Source: Nocardiopsis sp. MG754419
GTDB lineage: Bacteria; Actinomycetota; Actinomycetes; Streptosporangiales; Streptosporangiaceae
Length of the DNA stretch: 54,834 bases
Direction of reading: 5' to 3'
Assembly: GCF_018207095.1 (NCBI RefSeq)
Contig: NZ_QOCZ01000017.1
Span: 1 to 54,834 of the forward strand
The first letter of the stretch is position 1; each line of letters opens with the position of its first letter. Below are positions 20,053-28,789 of the stretch, in pieces. The notes below the pieces were generated by a model, which worked only from the letters and a program-made list of their open reading frames with translations, ran no database searches and was not told the origin of the DNA. Both the position numbers and the translations under genes were made by a program.

Positions 20053-20955
20053 ATGGGAACGCTGCGGACGGGCGCGCTGACCCGCAGACGGGTCGGGACG
20101 CGGGCGGCGGACCTGGAGTACGCGGTCGTCGACGTCGAGACCACCGGACTCGACCCTCGGGAGGGTGCCCGACTGGTGGAGATCGCCGTGGTGCGGGTGC
20201 ACGGGGACGGGCGCGTCCTCGACGAGTTCAGCACCCTGGTGGACCCCCGCGCGCCGATCGGCGGCCAGGAGTTCCACGGGATCGGTGAGGGCGACGTGAT
20301 CGGCGCCCCCCGTGCCGAGGAGATCGTCCCCCGGATCGCGGAGCTGCTGTCCGGAGCGGTGGTGGTCGGTCACAACCTGGACTTCGAGGAGCGCTTCCTC
20401 GCCGCCGAACTGGTGCCCGCGGGGCTGCCCGCCGGACAGTCGGGTCTGTGCACGCTCCGGGCCCTGCGCTCCCAGTTGGATCTGGCGCGCTACTCGCTGC
20501 CGCGCGCCTCGCACCTGCTCAGCGGGGACTGGCCGACCGGTCAGCACACCGCCCTGGGGGACGCACGCGCCTGCGCCGGGCTGCTGGGGGAGATGATCAC
20601 CAACGCCCCCGGCGACCTGCGCTACACGGGGCCCTCGCCCCGGTTCCTTCGGGGCGAAACGCCCTCGGCGGGTCCGGTGCGGTTCAAGCCGCGCACCACT
20701 TCGGGGACCACCACCCGGCTGCCGTTGAGGCCCTGGTCGTCGGCTCGCTGGCGGCGCCGCGAACTCGACTCGCTGCTGTGCGGCGGCGCCTTCCGCGACG
20801 CCGAGCGCGAGGTGGCCGAGTCGGCCGCCCGGCGCGACGCACGGCTGCGCGAGCGCCTGGGCCGGGCCGCGGTGGTGACCGGCGGCATCGCCGCCACCGT
20901 GGCGGGCGGCATGCTGCTGCGCAGGGCCGGCGACCCACGGCTCCCGCGCGGCTGA
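20053..20955 (+). CDS. DEDDh 3'-5' exonuclease (DNA polymerase III epsilon-like)
   Basis: A 300-residue protein. Residues 21-190 form a DnaQ-type exonuclease: YAVVDVETTGLD (Asp27, Glu29), VVVGHNLDFEERFLAAEL, and HTALGDARACAGLLGEM, the HxAxxD motif of the DEDDh class. The remaining part has a basic linker and a C-terminal hydrophobic segment (AAVVTGGIAATVAGGMLL), so it may be membrane-tethered, which is unusual for an exonuclease. The start is ATG 20053; GAGGAG lies 13 bases upstream and TAGGGT near 19988 could be a -10. No partner gene is adjacent. Confidence 0.85.
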   Translation: MGTLRTGALTRRRVGTRAADLEYAVVDVETTGLDPREGARLVEIAVVRVHGDGRVLDEFSTLVDPRAPIGGQEFHGIGEGDVIGAPRAEEIVPRIAELLSGAVVVGHNLDFEERFLAAELVPAGLPAGQSGLCTLRALRSQLDLARYSLPRASHLLSGDWPTGQHTALGDARACAGLLGEMITNAPGDLRYTGPSPRFLRGETPSAGPVRFKPRTTSGTTTRLPLRPWSSARWRRRELDSLLCGGAFRDAEREVAESAARRDARLRERLGRAAVVTGGIAATVAGGMLLRRAGDPRLPRG

Positions 20956-21052
20956 CCTCCTCCACGCTCGCGGGTCCTCCGGCCGGGCCCCGCCGTGGTC
21001 CTCGATGCCCGAACAACGGGTCGAGGCCGGCGGAGACCGCGAAGGCGAGGAC

Positions 21053-21403
21053 CTACAGGCCGGACAGGGCGAGGAAGAAGGCCACGATCAGAGCGCTGCC
21101 CCCGATGGCGGTGAACACGGCGCGGCCCTGTTCGGTGAGTCGGGCCTCGACCAGACGCAGTCGGGGCGGCGCGACGGCGCGCGGGGCCGCGGCGACACCG
21201 CCTCCGTGACGGGGGACGGGACGGTACCCGGGGACGACCCGAGGCATCTTGTTGAACAAAGCGACCGAGACCAGGGTGGCGCCGAAGGCGATGAGTACGA
21301 GGGACACGGTGGAGAGGGCCTCACGAGTCGAGGGTGGACGGGGCGGCCCGGGGGCGGGCTGAGTCCACTCGTTCCCCGCATGCACACCTTCATGCGGCTT
21401 CAC
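21053..21403 (-). CDS. small two-helix membrane protein, unrecognised
   Basis: Up to 116 residues from GTG 21403; the true start could be further in. After a hydrophilic, proline-rich leader come two hydrophobic segments (about 34-50, VSLVLIAFGATLVSVALF; about 97-116, AIGGSALIVAFFLALSGL) separated by a basic loop. It resembles small actinomycete conserved membrane proteins but has no motif I can name. It lies downstream of the heme oxygenase-TetR pair on the same strand and may be read through from them. Confidence 0.55.
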   Translation of the reverse strand: MKPHEGVHAGNEWTQPAPGPPRPPSTREALSTVSLVLIAFGATLVSVALFNKMPRVVPGYRPVPRHGGGVAAAPRAVAPPRLRLVEARLTEQGRAVFTAIGGSALIVAFFLALSGL

Positions 21404-21459
21404 AATGGCCGTTCACGGCCAGAACCGATTACGTTCGGGCCCTTATCTCCGAGGGTGAT

Positions 21460-22116
21460 TCACTCGCTACCGAGCGTGTTTTTCGAAGGGTGTTCCGGGA
21501 GGATCGTGTCCACGGTTCCGGACTCCACCCCGAGGGCGCGGAGCACGAATCGGGTCACCAGAGCGTGGGTCTCCTCCAGGCCGACCTCACCGCTCACCAG
21601 GGGGAGGCGCTGGGAGCCCACCATGGACAGGGTGAGCGCGGCCACGCGCCCGCCGGGCAGGTGGTCGAACTCCCCGGAGGCGATCCCCTCGTCCAGGACC
21701 TCGGTGAGCAGTCGCTGCATCGGGGCCACGTGCGCGGCCAGGGCCTGGTAGGCGTCGGGTCCCAGGCTCGCGCCCAGTTCGGCGGCCGGCGGGTGCGGGT
21801 GCGCGACGATGCCCTCCAGTTGGAGGCGCACGAAGGCCGACAGACGGCGCGAGGCCGACACCCCCGACGGGAGCTCCCGCTTGTACCGCTCCACGAACGT
21901 GGTGTTCACCTTCTCGGTGAAGGCCAGGAGCAGGGCGGGCTTGTCCGGGAAGTAGTTGTACAGGGCGGTGCGGGTGATGCCCGCGGCGTTGGCCACGTCG
22001 GTCATGGAGATGCGGTCGATCCCCTGGGTCCTGATCAACTCGTCGACGGCGTCCATGATGCGGTCCCGTGTGCGGGCACGGTGAGCGGCGATGGTCGGAG
22101 CCGTGATCTTGGGCAT
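21460..22116 (-). CDS. TetR family transcriptional regulator
   Basis: A 218-residue regulator. The helix-turn-helix at about 38-60 reads RISMTDVANAAGITRTALYNYFPDKPALLLAF, preceded by RARTRDRIMDAVDELIRTQG. The C-terminal ligand/dimer domain is not diagnostic. The start is ATG 22116 with TAGGAG seven bases before it. It lies 83 bases downstream of the heme oxygenase gene on the same strand, so the two are probably co-transcribed and the protein may repress that promoter through the palindromes at 22929-22984. Confidence 0.9.
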   Translation of the reverse strand: MPKITAPTIAAHRARTRDRIMDAVDELIRTQGIDRISMTDVANAAGITRTALYNYFPDKPALLLAFTEKVNTTFVERYKRELPSGVSASRRLSAFVRLQLEGIVAHPHPPAAELGASLGPDAYQALAAHVAPMQRLLTEVLDEGIASGEFDHLPGGRVAALTLSMVGSQRLPLVSGEVGLEETHALVTRFVLRALGVESGTVDTILPEHPSKNTLGSE

Positions 22117-22199
22117 GTCTCCTATGGTGGCACGCCGAGCACACCGAGGTGCCCGGACCGACGGGGGCGATCCGGGCGCTGTCTCGGTGGGCGGTGGCG

Positions 22200-22895
22200 T
22201 CAGGCGTGGTGACGGCCGAGTTCGGCCAGCACCTCCGTGTTGAGTTGGTAGGCCAGACGCGTCTCCCGCACCAGGTAGGCGGCGGCCTCCTCGGTCAGGG
22301 GCAGCCCGTCGAGGCGCTCCCTGTAGCCGGCGCGGAACCGGGGCAGGCTGCCGAGGGAGCCGAAGTCGTAGAAGGCCGTGCCGGCGCCGTCGGCCAGGTC
22401 GTAGGCGCGGGCCGCGATCCGACGGATGAACTGGCCGCCGGAGACGTCGCCCATGTAGCGGGTGTAGTGGTGCGCGACGAAGCCCTCGGGGTGGTCCGCC
22501 ATCTGTTCGATGCGCGCCACGTAGGTGCGGGTGGCGCGACCCGGGGCGACGTGGTCGGCCCAGTCCGCGCCGAGGAGGTGGCGCAGGTCGGCCTCCAAGG
22601 AGGGGACCCGCTGGAGCTCGGGGTCGAGGAAGCGGCCGGCGATCGGGTCGTCGGCCAGCGCCCGCCCCACCTCTTCCAGGGCGACGTAGGCGAAGTAGTG
22701 CTGGGCGACCATCGCGGTGTAACCGTCGAGGGAGAGGTCGCCGTCGAGCAGGGCCTTGGTGAAGCCGTGGTGCTCGGCCGAGGCGTGGTCGCTCCAGGTG
22801 GCCGCTTTGAGCCGCTCGGAGAACGACCGGGGGGAGTCGGGTTCGGCCGTGGCGGGGGTCGGAGCCGGCATGGGGGCCGGTGCCGTGGCGCTCAT
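22200..22895 (-). CDS. heme oxygenase (biliverdin-producing)
   Basis: A 231-residue protein of the HmuO/HO-1 fold that opens heme to biliverdin, CO and iron. A disordered Ala/Pro leader (1-20) is followed by SFSERLKAATWSDHASAEHHGF, where His37 is the likely proximal heme ligand. FAYVALEEVGRAL, HYTRYMGDVSGGQFIRRIA (distal-helix GDxSGGQ) and FYDFGSLGSLPRFRAGYRERLD also match the family. The start is ATG 22895, with GGTGGAG about eight bases before it. An ATG at 22916 is possible but would hide that site. It is followed by a TetR gene. Heme oxygenases are usually iron- or heme-controlled; no clear iron box is visible. Confidence 0.93.
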   Translation of the reverse strand: MSATAPAPMPAPTPATAEPDSPRSFSERLKAATWSDHASAEHHGFTKALLDGDLSLDGYTAMVAQHYFAYVALEEVGRALADDPIAGRFLDPELQRVPSLEADLRHLLGADWADHVAPGRATRTYVARIEQMADHPEGFVAHHYTRYMGDVSGGQFIRRIAARAYDLADGAGTAFYDFGSLGSLPRFRAGYRERLDGLPLTEEAAAYLVRETRLAYQLNTEVLAELGRHHA

Positions 22896-22928
22896 CGACA
22901 CTCTCCACCTTTCCATTCGGAGCTTTTC

Positions 22929-22984
22929 TGACATGATGTCATTTAGGTGACCGCTCCTGTCAAGGCTTATATGACACCCTGTCA
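22929..22984 (-). promoter_or_regulatory. heme oxygenase promoter with two TGACA palindromes
   Basis: TGACAT-G-ATGTCA (22929-22941) and TGACA-CCC-TGTCA (22972-22984) share the same half-site, with centres 43 bases apart (about four helical turns). Between them, reading the minus strand, lies a consensus -35 TTGACA (22958-22963). The first palindrome covers the expected -10 zone and the second flanks the -35 upstream. The layout looks like a paired repressor operator, possibly for the co-located TetR protein. Confidence 0.5.
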
Positions 22985-23308
22985 CAAAAATTGCCGGGAA
23001 AGCCCCCGTCGTGGTGCCCTGCGTCACAGGACACGTCCCGCCGTGCGCCCCCACCGGCGTTCCCGGCGGTCGCGCGTGCCTCGGACGCGCCCGGAAGCGC
23101 CCACGTCCCGGAGGCTTGCGCACCCCGCCCACGGGGAGTTCCCCGACGGGCGTTGGATGTGTCTCGTCGCCTCTGCTGGTCAAGTGGTCGGTGGGGCGTT
23201 TATCGTTTGGGTGGCGTGCGGTCCGAACCGCCGGGAAGACCCGAGGTGTCCCCTCGGGTCCTACGGCATGACAGTGCGCCCCGCGGGCCGCGAACCATGA
23301 GGCGATGA

Positions 23309-24598
23309 GTGGATACCAGGAGAACAGGGCCCGATCCCGTGACGGTGATCGGTGACGGAGCGGCCGAAGCCGCCGAGGGCGCTGCCACGGACGGCAACGC
23401 TCCCCTGAGTGACGACACCGTCCTGGCCGACCGGGTGGAGGCTACCGTCGAATCGGTTGAGGTCCTGCTGATCGAAGACGACCCCGGCGACGCCTTTCTC
23501 GCCGAGGAACTCCTCGCCGACACCGCGCTGGCCACACGCATCACCTGGGTCTCCACCCTCAAGGCCGCACGGGAACACCTCACGGACTTTCGCGGCTGCG
23601 TTCTGCTGGACCTCAACCTTCCCGACGGCCACGGACTCGACCTCCTGCGCGAGGTGCTGGGCAGTGCGCCCTCCGCCGCCGTCGTCGTCTTCACCGGACT
23701 CGACGACGAGCACGAGGGCATCGCCGCCGTCTCCGCCGGCGCCCAGGACTACCTGGTCAAGGGCCAGGTCGACGGATCACTCCTCGCCCGCAGCCTGCGC
23801 TACTCCCTGGAACGGCGGCGCGCCGACGAGAACGCGCGCCAACTGCGCGAGGCCCGCATGCGCGCCCGTGAGAACATGCGCCTCGAACGCGGTCTGCTGC
23901 CCCAGGTCCTGCTGGAGCGGTCGCCCCTGAGCCACCGCGCCTACTACCGTCCCGGCCGTAAGCGCGCCCTGGTCGGCGGCGACTTCTACGACGCGGTCGA
24001 GAAGGACGGCACCACGCACGTCATCATCGGGGACGTCAGCGGCCACGGTCCCGACGAGGCCGCGCTGGGCGTCAGCCTGCGCATCGCCTGGCGCACCCTG
24101 GTCATGAGCGGTGTCGCCGAGCGGCACGTCCTGCCCAACCTCGAACAGCTCCTGGTCAGCGAACGCGCCCAGGAGGAGATGTACGCGACGCTGTGCATGG
24201 CCAGCCTCGACACCGGCAGCGAACGCGCACGCGTCCGGAGCCTGGGCCACCCCCCGCCCATGCTCGTCTCCGACCGTTGCGCCGAGGAGATCCAGGCCGC
24301 GCCCCAGCCGCCCCTGGGCGTGTTCCCGGTCGACCAGGACGAGTCGACCGAGGTCGTCCTGCCCCGCGGGGCCAGCCTGCTCTTCTACACGGACGGACTG
24401 GTCGACGCCTACGACGGCGCCCCGCCCGCGCGCCTGGAGGTCGCCGGTCTGCGCCGCCTCGTCAACGGGGTGCTGGGCCAGAACGTTCCCCTGAACAACC
24501 TGCCCGAGCACATCGTGGACGAGGCCGAGCGCAGCAACGGCGGGCCGCTCCAGGACGACGTCGCCATGCTGCTCATCAACCACGGAGAACCCGCTTGA
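23309..24598 (+). CDS. receiver-PP2C (SpoIIE/RsbU-type) phosphatase response regulator
   Basis: A 429-residue protein from GTG 23309. After about 48 residues comes a receiver domain (VEVLLIEDDPGDAFLAEEL, phospho-acceptor Asp101 in VLLDLNLPDGHG, DYLVKGQ), then a coiled linker (LRYSLERRRADENARQLREARMRAREN) and a PP2C-type serine phosphatase domain (LVGGDFYDAV, IGDVSGHGPDEAALG, LLFYTDGLVDAY, DDVAMLLI). Such proteins dephosphorylate an STAS anti-sigma antagonist when phosphorylated. No RsbV/RsbW pair lies nearby. It overlaps or abuts the histidine kinase gene downstream, likely its phosphodonor. Confidence 0.92.
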   Translation: MDTRRTGPDPVTVIGDGAAEAAEGAATDGNAPLSDDTVLADRVEATVESVEVLLIEDDPGDAFLAEELLADTALATRITWVSTLKAAREHLTDFRGCVLLDLNLPDGHGLDLLREVLGSAPSAAVVVFTGLDDEHEGIAAVSAGAQDYLVKGQVDGSLLARSLRYSLERRRADENARQLREARMRARENMRLERGLLPQVLLERSPLSHRAYYRPGRKRALVGGDFYDAVEKDGTTHVIIGDVSGHGPDEAALGVSLRIAWRTLVMSGVAERHVLPNLEQLLVSERAQEEMYATLCMASLDTGSERARVRSLGHPPPMLVSDRCAEEIQAAPQPPLGVFPVDQDESTEVVLPRGASLLFYTDGLVDAYDGAPPARLEVAGLRRLVNGVLGQNVPLNNLPEHIVDEAERSNGGPLQDDVAMLLINHGEPA

Positions 24599-24624
24599 GC
24601 CCCACGGGGGAGGACGACCGCACC

Positions 24625-26601
24625 ATGGACACCGAGCCCGACGCCGGCTCCGCACGCGCCGGAGAGGAGGGGTCGGGCCGGGAGCGGGACGAACACGCGT
24701 CCACCGGCGCGCCCTCGCCCACCGGAGGCGTCGTGACCCGGGACCTGTACCCCGCCCGGCACTCCTGGAGCCTGCGCCGCCGGGTCACCAGCCTTCTGAC
24801 GGTCGTCGCCGTCGTGCTGGTGGTGGCGGTGTCGGTGATCACCCTCGCCGCGTTCCAGGCCCGCGACTCCCTGACCCTGCAGGTGGAGTCGCTCACCCCA
24901 GGGCTGAGCACCGTCGAGCAGACCCGCTCGGCCTACCTCAGCCAGGACCACGCGCTGCGCGGCTACATCCTCACCGGGGACCCGGACTTCCTGCGGCCCT
25001 ACAACGAACAGGGCATGTCGCTGGCCGAGTACCGCAACGCCCTCACCATGCTCGCCGCGGAGAACGAGGACGTCGCGCCCAAGGTCGAGGAGCTCATCGA
25101 GGCCGGTGACGTGTGGAGCGAGGACTTCGCCCGCCCGGTCTCGGAGAAGGTGCGCGCCGGCGAGACACCGACCCAGGACGACCTCCAGCGCGGGCGGGTC
25201 CTCTTCCTGGAGCTCAACCGCGCCGCCGACGCGACCACCAACCACCTGGAGAACGAGATCGCCGAGGCCCAGAGCGGTCTCACCCTGGCGACCCAGCAGG
25301 TCGTGGCGCTGCTCGTCCTGGTCGGCCTGGTCGTGGTGTTCTTGTCGGTGTTCCTGTGGGTCATGCTCCAGCAGTGGGTGCTGCGTCCACTGGAGGACCT
25401 GGCCGGGCACATGCGGCAGGTGTCCGAGGGGTACTACGCCCACCGCATCTCCCTGCACGGCCCCCCGGAGATCGTCCAACTGGGCCACGACGTGGACGCG
25501 ATGCGCGAACGCATCGTGCAGGACCTGGACGAGGTCGCCTCGGCCCGACGCAAGCTCCAGGAACAGTCGACCCTGCTCGAACACCAGACGGAGGAGCTGC
25601 GCCGTTCCAACCTGGAACTGGAACAGTTCGCCTACGTCGCCTCCCACGACCTCCAGGAGCCGCTGCGCAAGGTCGCCAGCTTCTGCCAGCTCCTCCAACG
25701 CCGCTACCAGGGGCAGTTGGACGAGCGCGCCGACTCCTACATCGACTTCGCGGTCGAGGGGGCCAAGCGCATGCAGACCCTGATCAACGACCTGCTGGCG
25801 TTCTCCCGGGTGGGACGGACCAAGAACTTCGCGCCCGTGGACCTGAACACGGCCCTGGGCGACGCCCTGAGCAGCCTGGAGGCCAGCCTGGAGGACGCGG
25901 GCGCCGTCGTCACCGGTGACACCCTGCCCTCCGTCCAGGGCGACCGCACCCTGCTCACGCAGGTCTTCTTCAACCTGGTCGGCAACGCCGTCAAGTTCCG
26001 GGGCGAGGACGCACCCGAGGTGCGCATCAGCGTGGAACGCCAGGACGACGAATGGGTGTTCGCCTGCACCGACAACGGCATCGGGATCGAACCCCAATAC
26101 GCCGAACGCATTTTCGTCATCTTCCAACGTCTGCACACGCGGGAGAAGTACACCGGCACCGGTATCGGTCTGGCCATGTGCAAGAAGATCATCGAGTTCC
26201 ACGGTGGTCGGATGTGGCTGGACACGAGCTCGGTGAACGTGGACGACCCCGACGGATCCGCATCGACGGAAGAGGTGGACTCCGGACGGACCGGAACCCG
26301 CATATGCTGGACCCTGCCCGTCGACATCGAGGCGGAGGCCGCCGCATCGGCGGTCGAGTCGGAGGAGGAGTCGGAGCCCGACGAGGGAACCGAACCCACC
26401 GACGTGGCCGTTAACGGCGTCGAGGGCACAACGGCAGCCGAGTCCGCCCCCGCGGACGAGGCGTCGACGGCCACACGAGAGTCCGGCGTCACAGAGTCGG
26501 AGACCGATCCCCCGGCCCATGGACCGGAGGGGGAACGTCCCCTGTCCTCCGAAGACGCCGGCGGTACGGCCCCGCCCGGTCACCGGTCGGGGCCCGCATA
26601 G
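24625..26601 (+). CDS. CHASE3-HAMP-type sensor histidine kinase
   Basis: A 658-residue membrane kinase. It has TM1 at about 54-78, then a CHASE3-like extracellular helical domain (TRSAYLSQDHALRGYILTGDPDFLRPY), TM2 at about 225-255, and a HAMP domain. A coiled coil leads to HisKA (FAYVASHDLQEPLRKV, His341) and an HATPase (FFNLVGNAVKFRG, DNGIGIEPQYAERIF, GTGIGLAMCKKIIEFHGG). The phytochrome-like kinase core pairs with Rcp1-type receivers, as here. An acidic, disordered tail of about 90 residues follows. The start used is ATG 24625. A TTG at 24595 overlapping the previous stop (TTGA) has GGAG at seven bases and may be the real, coupled start, adding ten residues. Confidence 0.9.
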   Translation: MDTEPDAGSARAGEEGSGRERDEHASTGAPSPTGGVVTRDLYPARHSWSLRRRVTSLLTVVAVVLVVAVSVITLAAFQARDSLTLQVESLTPGLSTVEQTRSAYLSQDHALRGYILTGDPDFLRPYNEQGMSLAEYRNALTMLAAENEDVAPKVEELIEAGDVWSEDFARPVSEKVRAGETPTQDDLQRGRVLFLELNRAADATTNHLENEIAEAQSGLTLATQQVVALLVLVGLVVVFLSVFLWVMLQQWVLRPLEDLAGHMRQVSEGYYAHRISLHGPPEIVQLGHDVDAMRERIVQDLDEVASARRKLQEQSTLLEHQTEELRRSNLELEQFAYVASHDLQEPLRKVASFCQLLQRRYQGQLDERADSYIDFAVEGAKRMQTLINDLLAFSRVGRTKNFAPVDLNTALGDALSSLEASLEDAGAVVTGDTLPSVQGDRTLLTQVFFNLVGNAVKFRGEDAPEVRISVERQDDEWVFACTDNGIGIEPQYAERIFVIFQRLHTREKYTGTGIGLAMCKKIIEFHGGRMWLDTSSVNVDDPDGSASTEEVDSGRTGTRICWTLPVDIEAEAAASAVESEEESEPDEGTEPTDVAVNGVEGTTAAESAPADEASTATRESGVTESETDPPAHGPEGERPLSSEDAGGTAPPGHRSGPA

Positions 26602-26613
26602 GGGTCTGGAAGC

Positions 26614-27060
26614 TTGAGCGAGGTCATGTTGGTGCATCCCATTGAGGTGCTGCTGGTCGAGGACGATCCCGGAGACGTCCTGATGACCAAGGAGGCGTTC
26701 GAGGAACACAAGCTGGGCAACCGGCTGCACGTGGTCTCCGACGGCGTCGAGGCGCTCCGCTTCCTGCGTCGTGAGGGTGAGTTCGCCGAGGCGCCGCGCC
26801 CGCACCTGATCCTCCTCGACCTGAACCTCCCGCGTAAGGACGGCAGAGAGGTCCTCGAAGAGGTCAAGAGCGACGACGACCTCGCGCACATCCCGGTGGT
26901 CGTGCTCACCACCTCCGAGGCGGAGGAGGACGTTCTGCGCAGCTACCGCCTCCACGCCAACGCCTACGTGCCCAAGCCGGTGGACTTCGAACAGTTCATC
27001 CGCGTGGTGCGGCAGATCGACGACTTCTTCGTCACCGTGGTGCGCCTGCCCAAGGGCTGA
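26614..27060 (+). CDS. single-domain response regulator, Rcp1-like
   Basis: A 148-residue receiver without output domain: [20 protein letters not shown] (acidic pair 17-18), [13 protein letters not shown] with Asp69, [17 protein letters not shown] and [11 protein letters not shown] with Lys121. The extended beta4-alpha4 insert and the DPGDVLMT motif are typical of Rcp1 partners of phytochrome-type kinases. The start is TTG 26614 (GGAAG just upstream). An ATG at 26626 is possible, but GAGG would be only two bases away. It is 12 bases after the kinase, making the third gene of the cassette, and could act as a phosphate sink or shuttle. Confidence 0.9.
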   Translation: MSEVMLVHPIEVLLVEDDPGDVLMTKEAFEEHKLGNRLHVVSDGVEALRFLRREGEFAEAPRPHLILLDLNLPRKDGREVLEEVKSDDDLAHIPVVVLTTSEAEEDVLRSYRLHANAYVPKPVDFEQFIRVVRQIDDFFVTVVRLPKG

Positions 27061-27069
27061 CACGGGTCG

Positions 27070-27106
27070 GATCTGCCGGCGGGGCGCGCACGTATCGCGC
27101 CAGATC
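27070..27106 (+). terminator. hairpin after the signalling cassette
   Basis: An outer GATCTG/CAGATC pairing and an inner GGCGCG/CGCGCC pairing around a seven-base loop begin 10 bases after the response-regulator stop. The stem is imperfect (bulge on the 5' side), so this is a moderate call. Confidence 0.4.
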
Positions 27107-27142
27107 GGGTGGGTGCGGCGGATTTTCGTTACGGTAAGAGAC

Positions 27143-27670
27143 ATGAGCCTGCCGGAACCGCGTGACCCCGCTGGTCCCTACCGCGTCAGTGTGGTGTGCC
27201 TGGGAAACATCTGCCGATCGCCGATGGCGGAGAAGGTGCTCACCGCAGACCTCGAACGTGCCGGAATGAGCGACCTCGTGCGGGTCGACAGCTCCGGCAC
27301 GGGCGATTGGCACGTCGGCGGGGGCATGGACCCCCGTGCCGCGTCCACGCTGCGCGTGCACGGGTACCTCACCGATCACACCGCCCGCCAGTTCGCCCCG
27401 ACGGACCTGGCCGACCGCGACCTCATCCTGGTCATGGACCTGGACAACTACGACGACCTGCTCCGCGTCGTCGAGGAACGGGGGGAGGGGTTCGGCTTCG
27501 AGCCGTCCCGGCTGCTGCTGTTCCGCTCCTTCGCTCCCGGACGCGGGCCCAACCCCGAGGTCCCCGACCCCTACTACGGTGGGGACGACGGTTTCACCGC
27601 CGTCCTGAACATGGTGGAGGCGGCGGCCAAGGGGCTGACCAACGAACTCGTCACCCGATTGCGGGGCTGA
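27143..27670 (+). CDS. low-molecular-weight protein tyrosine phosphatase
   Basis: A 175-residue phosphatase with the P-loop C19-LGNIC-R25-S (CX5R) near the N-terminus, the Asp142 general acid in VPDPYYGG, and the usual VDSSGTGDWHVGGGMDPRA block. It dephosphorylates tyrosine in proteins, often in capsule or stress signalling. The start is ATG 27143. TACGGT (27130-27135) ends seven bases before it, so the transcript may be leaderless. The next gene begins four bases after its stop. Confidence 0.93.
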   Translation: MSLPEPRDPAGPYRVSVVCLGNICRSPMAEKVLTADLERAGMSDLVRVDSSGTGDWHVGGGMDPRAASTLRVHGYLTDHTARQFAPTDLADRDLILVMDLDNYDDLLRVVEERGEGFGFEPSRLLLFRSFAPGRGPNPEVPDPYYGGDDGFTAVLNMVEAAAKGLTNELVTRLRG

Positions 27671-27674
27671 CGAG

Positions 27675-28646
27675 GTGGAGGGCGAGCCGATCGCGCACGC
27701 GCGCGGAGCGGACGGACCCGGCCCCGGGGGGCACGGACCGGACGGACCGCGGGGACCCCACGGGCCGCGCCGCGATCCGCTGACCGGCACTCTGGCCGAC
27801 CGGGTCTCCGCTCTGGTGGGTCGCGAGGTCCGCCGCGCGGCCAAGGCCGGGGTTAGCCACGACTGGACCCTGTCCTACGCCGAACTGGGCGATGGCACCC
27901 GCCTGTTCGTCAAGTCGCTGACCCGCGGATCGCCCGCCATGGGTGTGCTCGCCGCCGAGGCGCGCGGCCTGGAGTGGCTGGGGCGCTGTTTCGGTTCCCC
28001 GATGATCGCTCCGGTGGCCTGGGACGACCATCTCCTCGTGCTGCCGTGGGTGGCCGAGGACGATCCCTCGCCGGTCGCCGCCGAACGGCTCGGTCGACAA
28101 CTCGCCGGCACGCACCTGACCGGCGCGGAGGCGTTCGGCGCGGACTGGCCCGGCTTCATCGGACCTCTTCCGATGGACAACACCCCGCACACCGACTGGC
28201 CCACCTTCTACGCCGAACAGCGGCTCCGTCCCTACCTGCGCGCCTCCGTGGACCAGGGGTCCCTCACCCCGGGCGACGCCCGCGAGGTGGAGCGGGTCAT
28301 GGACGCGGTGGCCGAACTGGCGGGCGACCCGGAACCGCCCGCGCGGATCCACGGTGATCTGTGGAACGGCAACGTGCTCTGGCGGGACCGGGACGTGGTG
28401 CTCATCGATCCCGCCGCGCACGGAGGTCACCGGGAGGCGGACCTGGCCATGCTGGCCCTGTTCGGCCTGCCCCACCTGGACCGGGTGCGCGACGCCTACA
28501 ACGAGGTGGCGCCGCTGTCGGCCGGCTGGCGCGCCCGGGTCGCCCTGCACCAACTGCACCCGCTGTTGGTGCACCTGTGTCTGTTCGGCGCCGCCTACCG
28601 CACCACCACGATGGAAGCCGCCCGCTCCGCTCTGCGCGGGGTCTGA
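27675..28646 (+). CDS. fructosamine kinase family protein
   Basis: A 323-residue APH-fold kinase from GTG 27675, four bases after the phosphatase stop. Features: LFVKSLTRG (ATP lysine), AEARGLEWLG, RPYLRASVDQG, the catalytic loop ARIHGDLWNGNVLW beginning at His226, and LIDPAAHGGHREADLAML (DFG-like metal Asp). Family members phosphorylate ketoamines formed by protein glycation, aiding repair, though many bacterial ones have other sugar substrates. The N-terminal 36 residues are Gly/Pro-rich and may be disordered. Pairing with a phosphatase of similar small-molecule or protein-repair flavour is common in actinomycetes. Confidence 0.88.
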   Translation: MEGEPIAHARGADGPGPGGHGPDGPRGPHGPRRDPLTGTLADRVSALVGREVRRAAKAGVSHDWTLSYAELGDGTRLFVKSLTRGSPAMGVLAAEARGLEWLGRCFGSPMIAPVAWDDHLLVLPWVAEDDPSPVAAERLGRQLAGTHLTGAEAFGADWPGFIGPLPMDNTPHTDWPTFYAEQRLRPYLRASVDQGSLTPGDAREVERVMDAVAELAGDPEPPARIHGDLWNGNVLWRDRDVVLIDPAAHGGHREADLAMLALFGLPHLDRVRDAYNEVAPLSAGWRARVALHQLHPLLVHLCLFGAAYRTTTMEAARSALRGV

Positions 28647-28777
28647 CCGGCCCTCGTCACCGTGTCCGGGCCGCCCATGCCCCGCACGGCGCGGGCGGGG
28701 GACCTCGTGAGCCACTCGCGTCGACCACCGGTGGGGGACCGGGCCCCGCCGGTCTCGGGACACCGGTCCGGGAAAAG

Positions 28778-28783
28778 TACATT
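28778..28783 (+). promoter_or_regulatory. -10 element for a leaderless oxidoreductase transcript
   Basis: TACATT ends six bases before the ATG at 28790, the spacing expected when transcription starts at the A of the start codon. There is no Shine-Dalgarno sequence and no good -35. Confidence 0.45.
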
Positions 28784-28789
28784 GGTGCC

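Noticed and set aside
22929..22984. Iron-box (DmdR/IdeR) upstream of heme oxygenase
   Set aside because: A TTTAGGTGA word suggests half of the 19-bp box, but the second half is absent; the TGACA palindromes are a better description.
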